Assembly: GCF_946479605.1 (NCBI RefSeq) | Contig: NZ_CAMLGT010000198.1 | Location: forward strand, 1 to 7,183 | Reading direction: 5' to 3' | Source: an uncultured Lacibacter sp. | GTDB taxonomy: Bacteria > Bacteroidota > Bacteroidia > Chitinophagales > Chitinophagaceae | Length of the DNA: 7,183 bases | Part shown: piece by piece, positions 5,918 through 7,183 of the stretch | How positions within the stretch are numbered: the stretch's first letter is position 1 | Layout of the letters: each line of letters begins with the position of its first letter | Translations under genes and position numbers: made by a program | Notes under the pieces: generated by a model | The model's database searches: none | Seen by the model: only the letters and a program-made list of their open reading frames with translations | What the model was told of the DNA's origin: nothing

Positions 5918-7183
5918 ATGTCTTACAAATCTATTACCCGTGCAGCAGTACTGTTCGTATTGCTGTTTACATGCTTTGCTGCTGCAAAGGCACAACGAAA
6001 AGATGTTCCTGTTTCACAAGTCGATCCCCGTTTTACAGTGAGTGTTCAACGCTACTGGTCATCATTGGGCGGAAGTGAAGAGTATTACTTCTATGTACAA
6101 AACAATACCGGCGAAGAATACCGCATGGTGATTGATGTAACACTTGATCTTGCCTGCGTGGGAACCAAGCAGTTTACGCTGGGTGTAAACAAAGTGGTGC
6201 ACATGAAACCAAACGGAAGGTTTACACCGGATGGTGACTGGGTGCATATTTACACCAGCGGAGCAGATAATTTCAAGAACTGTCGCCTGGCCGATGGCAA
6301 TTCGTTTACATTGCTGAAAGGTATCAGTTACCGCATCAGTAACATCACCAACATTACGCAGCAAAAAGCAGCAGAAGAAAAAAAGAAAGCAGATGAAAAA
6401 GCAGCAGCAGAGAAAAAGGCTGCTGAAGAGAAGAAACAGCGTGAAGAAAAAATAGCGGCAGAAAAGAAGGCAGCAGAAGAAAAAAAATTAGCCCAGGAGA
6501 AAAAAGCTGCTGAAGAAAAGAAACTGGCCGAAGAGAAAAAACAAAAAGAAGCAGAGACAAAAACAGAACAGGAAACAGAAAAAGAAGCTGGTGTTGAAAG
6601 CAGTTCAACCACCACATCTTCCGGTAATACATCAACAGGCACCTCGGCTGCACAGCAACAGTATAATGCAAAAGAACAGGCAAGGCTGCAGGAAGAAGCC
6701 CGTTTAAAAGCAGAACAGGAAGCAAAACAGCAACGTCAGCAGGAATACGACACATGGAAAAATAATGCAAACGAACAACGCAGGCAGGCCGAAACAGTTG
6801 CAGCTGCCAGCAGCATCAGTATATTATTTATTGTGGGCACATGGATCTATAATGATAAGATGGGACGTGTAAATCCTGACTTTGTATATAATAAACCTGA
6901 GAATAAAGGCAAACTCAACTTTAATGCAAGTATTGAATGGGGTTACTCCATGAGCTATGCGCCACTCATTTTTGCCAGCGAACGCACAACCATGATCAAT
7001 GGCAATGATGTATCAAGTAAATCACTTGAAAACAAACAGGCCTTTACATTAAACCTTGATGTGAACATGAAGATTGGTGCAGAGCATGACAACTTTGGTG
7101 GTTATGTATTTCTTGCACCCAAGGCAGGGTTCAGTCCAATTTTTGATGGCTATCAATTATCATTACTCAACTATGGCGGACGT
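5918..7183 (+). CDS. Secreted coiled-coil protein with barrel-like C-terminal domain (partial, C-terminus beyond window)
   Basis: I read this frame by hand from the ATG at 5918; it is open for 422 codons to the right edge. Residues 1-25 form a signal peptide (core VLFVLLFTCF, cleavage likely after AKA before Gln26). Residues 37-147 look like a beta-sandwich domain, with Cys80 and Cys122 possibly bonded. Residues 148-225 are an Ala/Glu/Lys coiled coil resembling the TolA stalk in composition. Residues 226-243 are a Ser/Thr/Gly linker, and 244-295 a second Gln/Glu/Arg coiled coil. A short hydrophobic stretch follows (296-310). From about 332 the chain alternates in beta fashion with aromatic strand ends (FNASIEWGYSMSYAPL, FTLNLDVNMKIGAE), like an outer-membrane barrel. 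The whole may anchor in the outer membrane with a periplasmic stalk; this is inference. No named family is recognised. It diverges from the lipoprotein gene and has a good promoter. Confidence 0.82.
   Translation, partial: MSYKSITRAAVLFVLLFTCFAAAKAQRKDVPVSQVDPRFTVSVQRYWSSLGGSEEYYFYVQNNTGEEYRMVIDVTLDLACVGTKQFTLGVNKVVHMKPNGRFTPDGDWVHIYTSGADNFKNCRLADGNSFTLLKGISYRISNITNITQQKAAEEKKKADEKAAAEKKAAEEKKQREEKIAAEKKAAEEKKLAQEKKAAEEKKLAEEKKQKEAETKTEQETEKEAGVESSSTTTSSGNTSTGTSAAQQQYNAKEQARLQEEARLKAEQEAKQQRQQEYDTWKNNANEQRRQAETVAAASSISILFIVGTWIYNDKMGRVNPDFVYNKPENKGKLNFNASIEWGYSMSYAPLIFASERTTMINGNDVSSKSLENKQAFTLNLDVNMKIGAEHDNFGGYVFLAPKAGFSPIFDGYQLSLLNYGGR
6368..6541 (+). repeat. In-gene Ala/Glu/Lys repeat tract
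   Basis: The motif AAEEKK occurs at residues 151, 168, 185 and 197 of the coiled-coil protein, at intervals of 17, 17 and 12 residues, with related AEKK and AEEKK between. The DNA is purine-rich and includes an eight-A run at 6480-6487. The long open frames on the opposite strand here (for example 6354-6770), rich in Phe, Leu and Ser, are a by-product of this composition and not genes. Confidence 0.7.

Noticed and set aside
6328..6770. Minus-strand frames of 104 and 138 codons rich in Phe, Leu, Ser and Ala
   Set aside because: They are the antisense of the Ala/Glu/Lys coiled-coil tract and reflect its composition.

Overview
The window most resembles a chromosomal segment from a Bacteroidota member, probably near Chitinophagaceae. 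This placement is inferred from three things. Shine-Dalgarno sequences are absent before the starts. The best promoter (5832-5862) matches the Bacteroidota -33 TTG / -7 TAnnTTTG pattern. The proteins have Bacteroidota-style secreted, lipoprotein and barrel-like features. I saw no mobile-element genes, CRISPR array, rRNA or tRNA.

Left part (1-1258). A minus-strand gene for a secreted, probably outer-membrane beta-rich protein begins at 526 and runs off the left edge. It is clearly AT-richer (about 35% GC by hand count) than the genes to the right. A strong hairpin lies in its upstream region. About 730 bp without a convincing gene follow, ending in two heptamer repeat arrays on opposite strands.

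Middle part (1259-3291). Three closely spaced plus-strand genes encode an unassigned six-helix membrane protein, a two-repeat YccF-family membrane protein and a classical short-chain dehydrogenase. The set ends in a textbook intrinsic terminator. A possible internal promoter for the dehydrogenase sits on the yccF stop codon.

Right part (3292-7183). A secreted TPR protein (plus) converges on a TauE/SafE-type transporter (minus), with a hairpin between them. The transporter lies 43 bp downstream of a minus-strand lipoprotein gene, so the two may be co-transcribed. The lipoprotein gene diverges from a large plus-strand gene that runs off the right edge. Its product has a signal peptide, a beta domain, a long Ala/Glu/Lys coiled coil and a barrel-like C-terminal part. 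The divergent intergenic region carries a good promoter and two short perfect palindromes 41 bp apart, one abutting the -33 box.

No known defence, secretion or biosynthetic system is visible. The items most worth a second look are the coiled-coil/barrel envelope protein with its palindromic control region, the opposed heptamer arrays, and the hairpin plus GC shift at the left edge.
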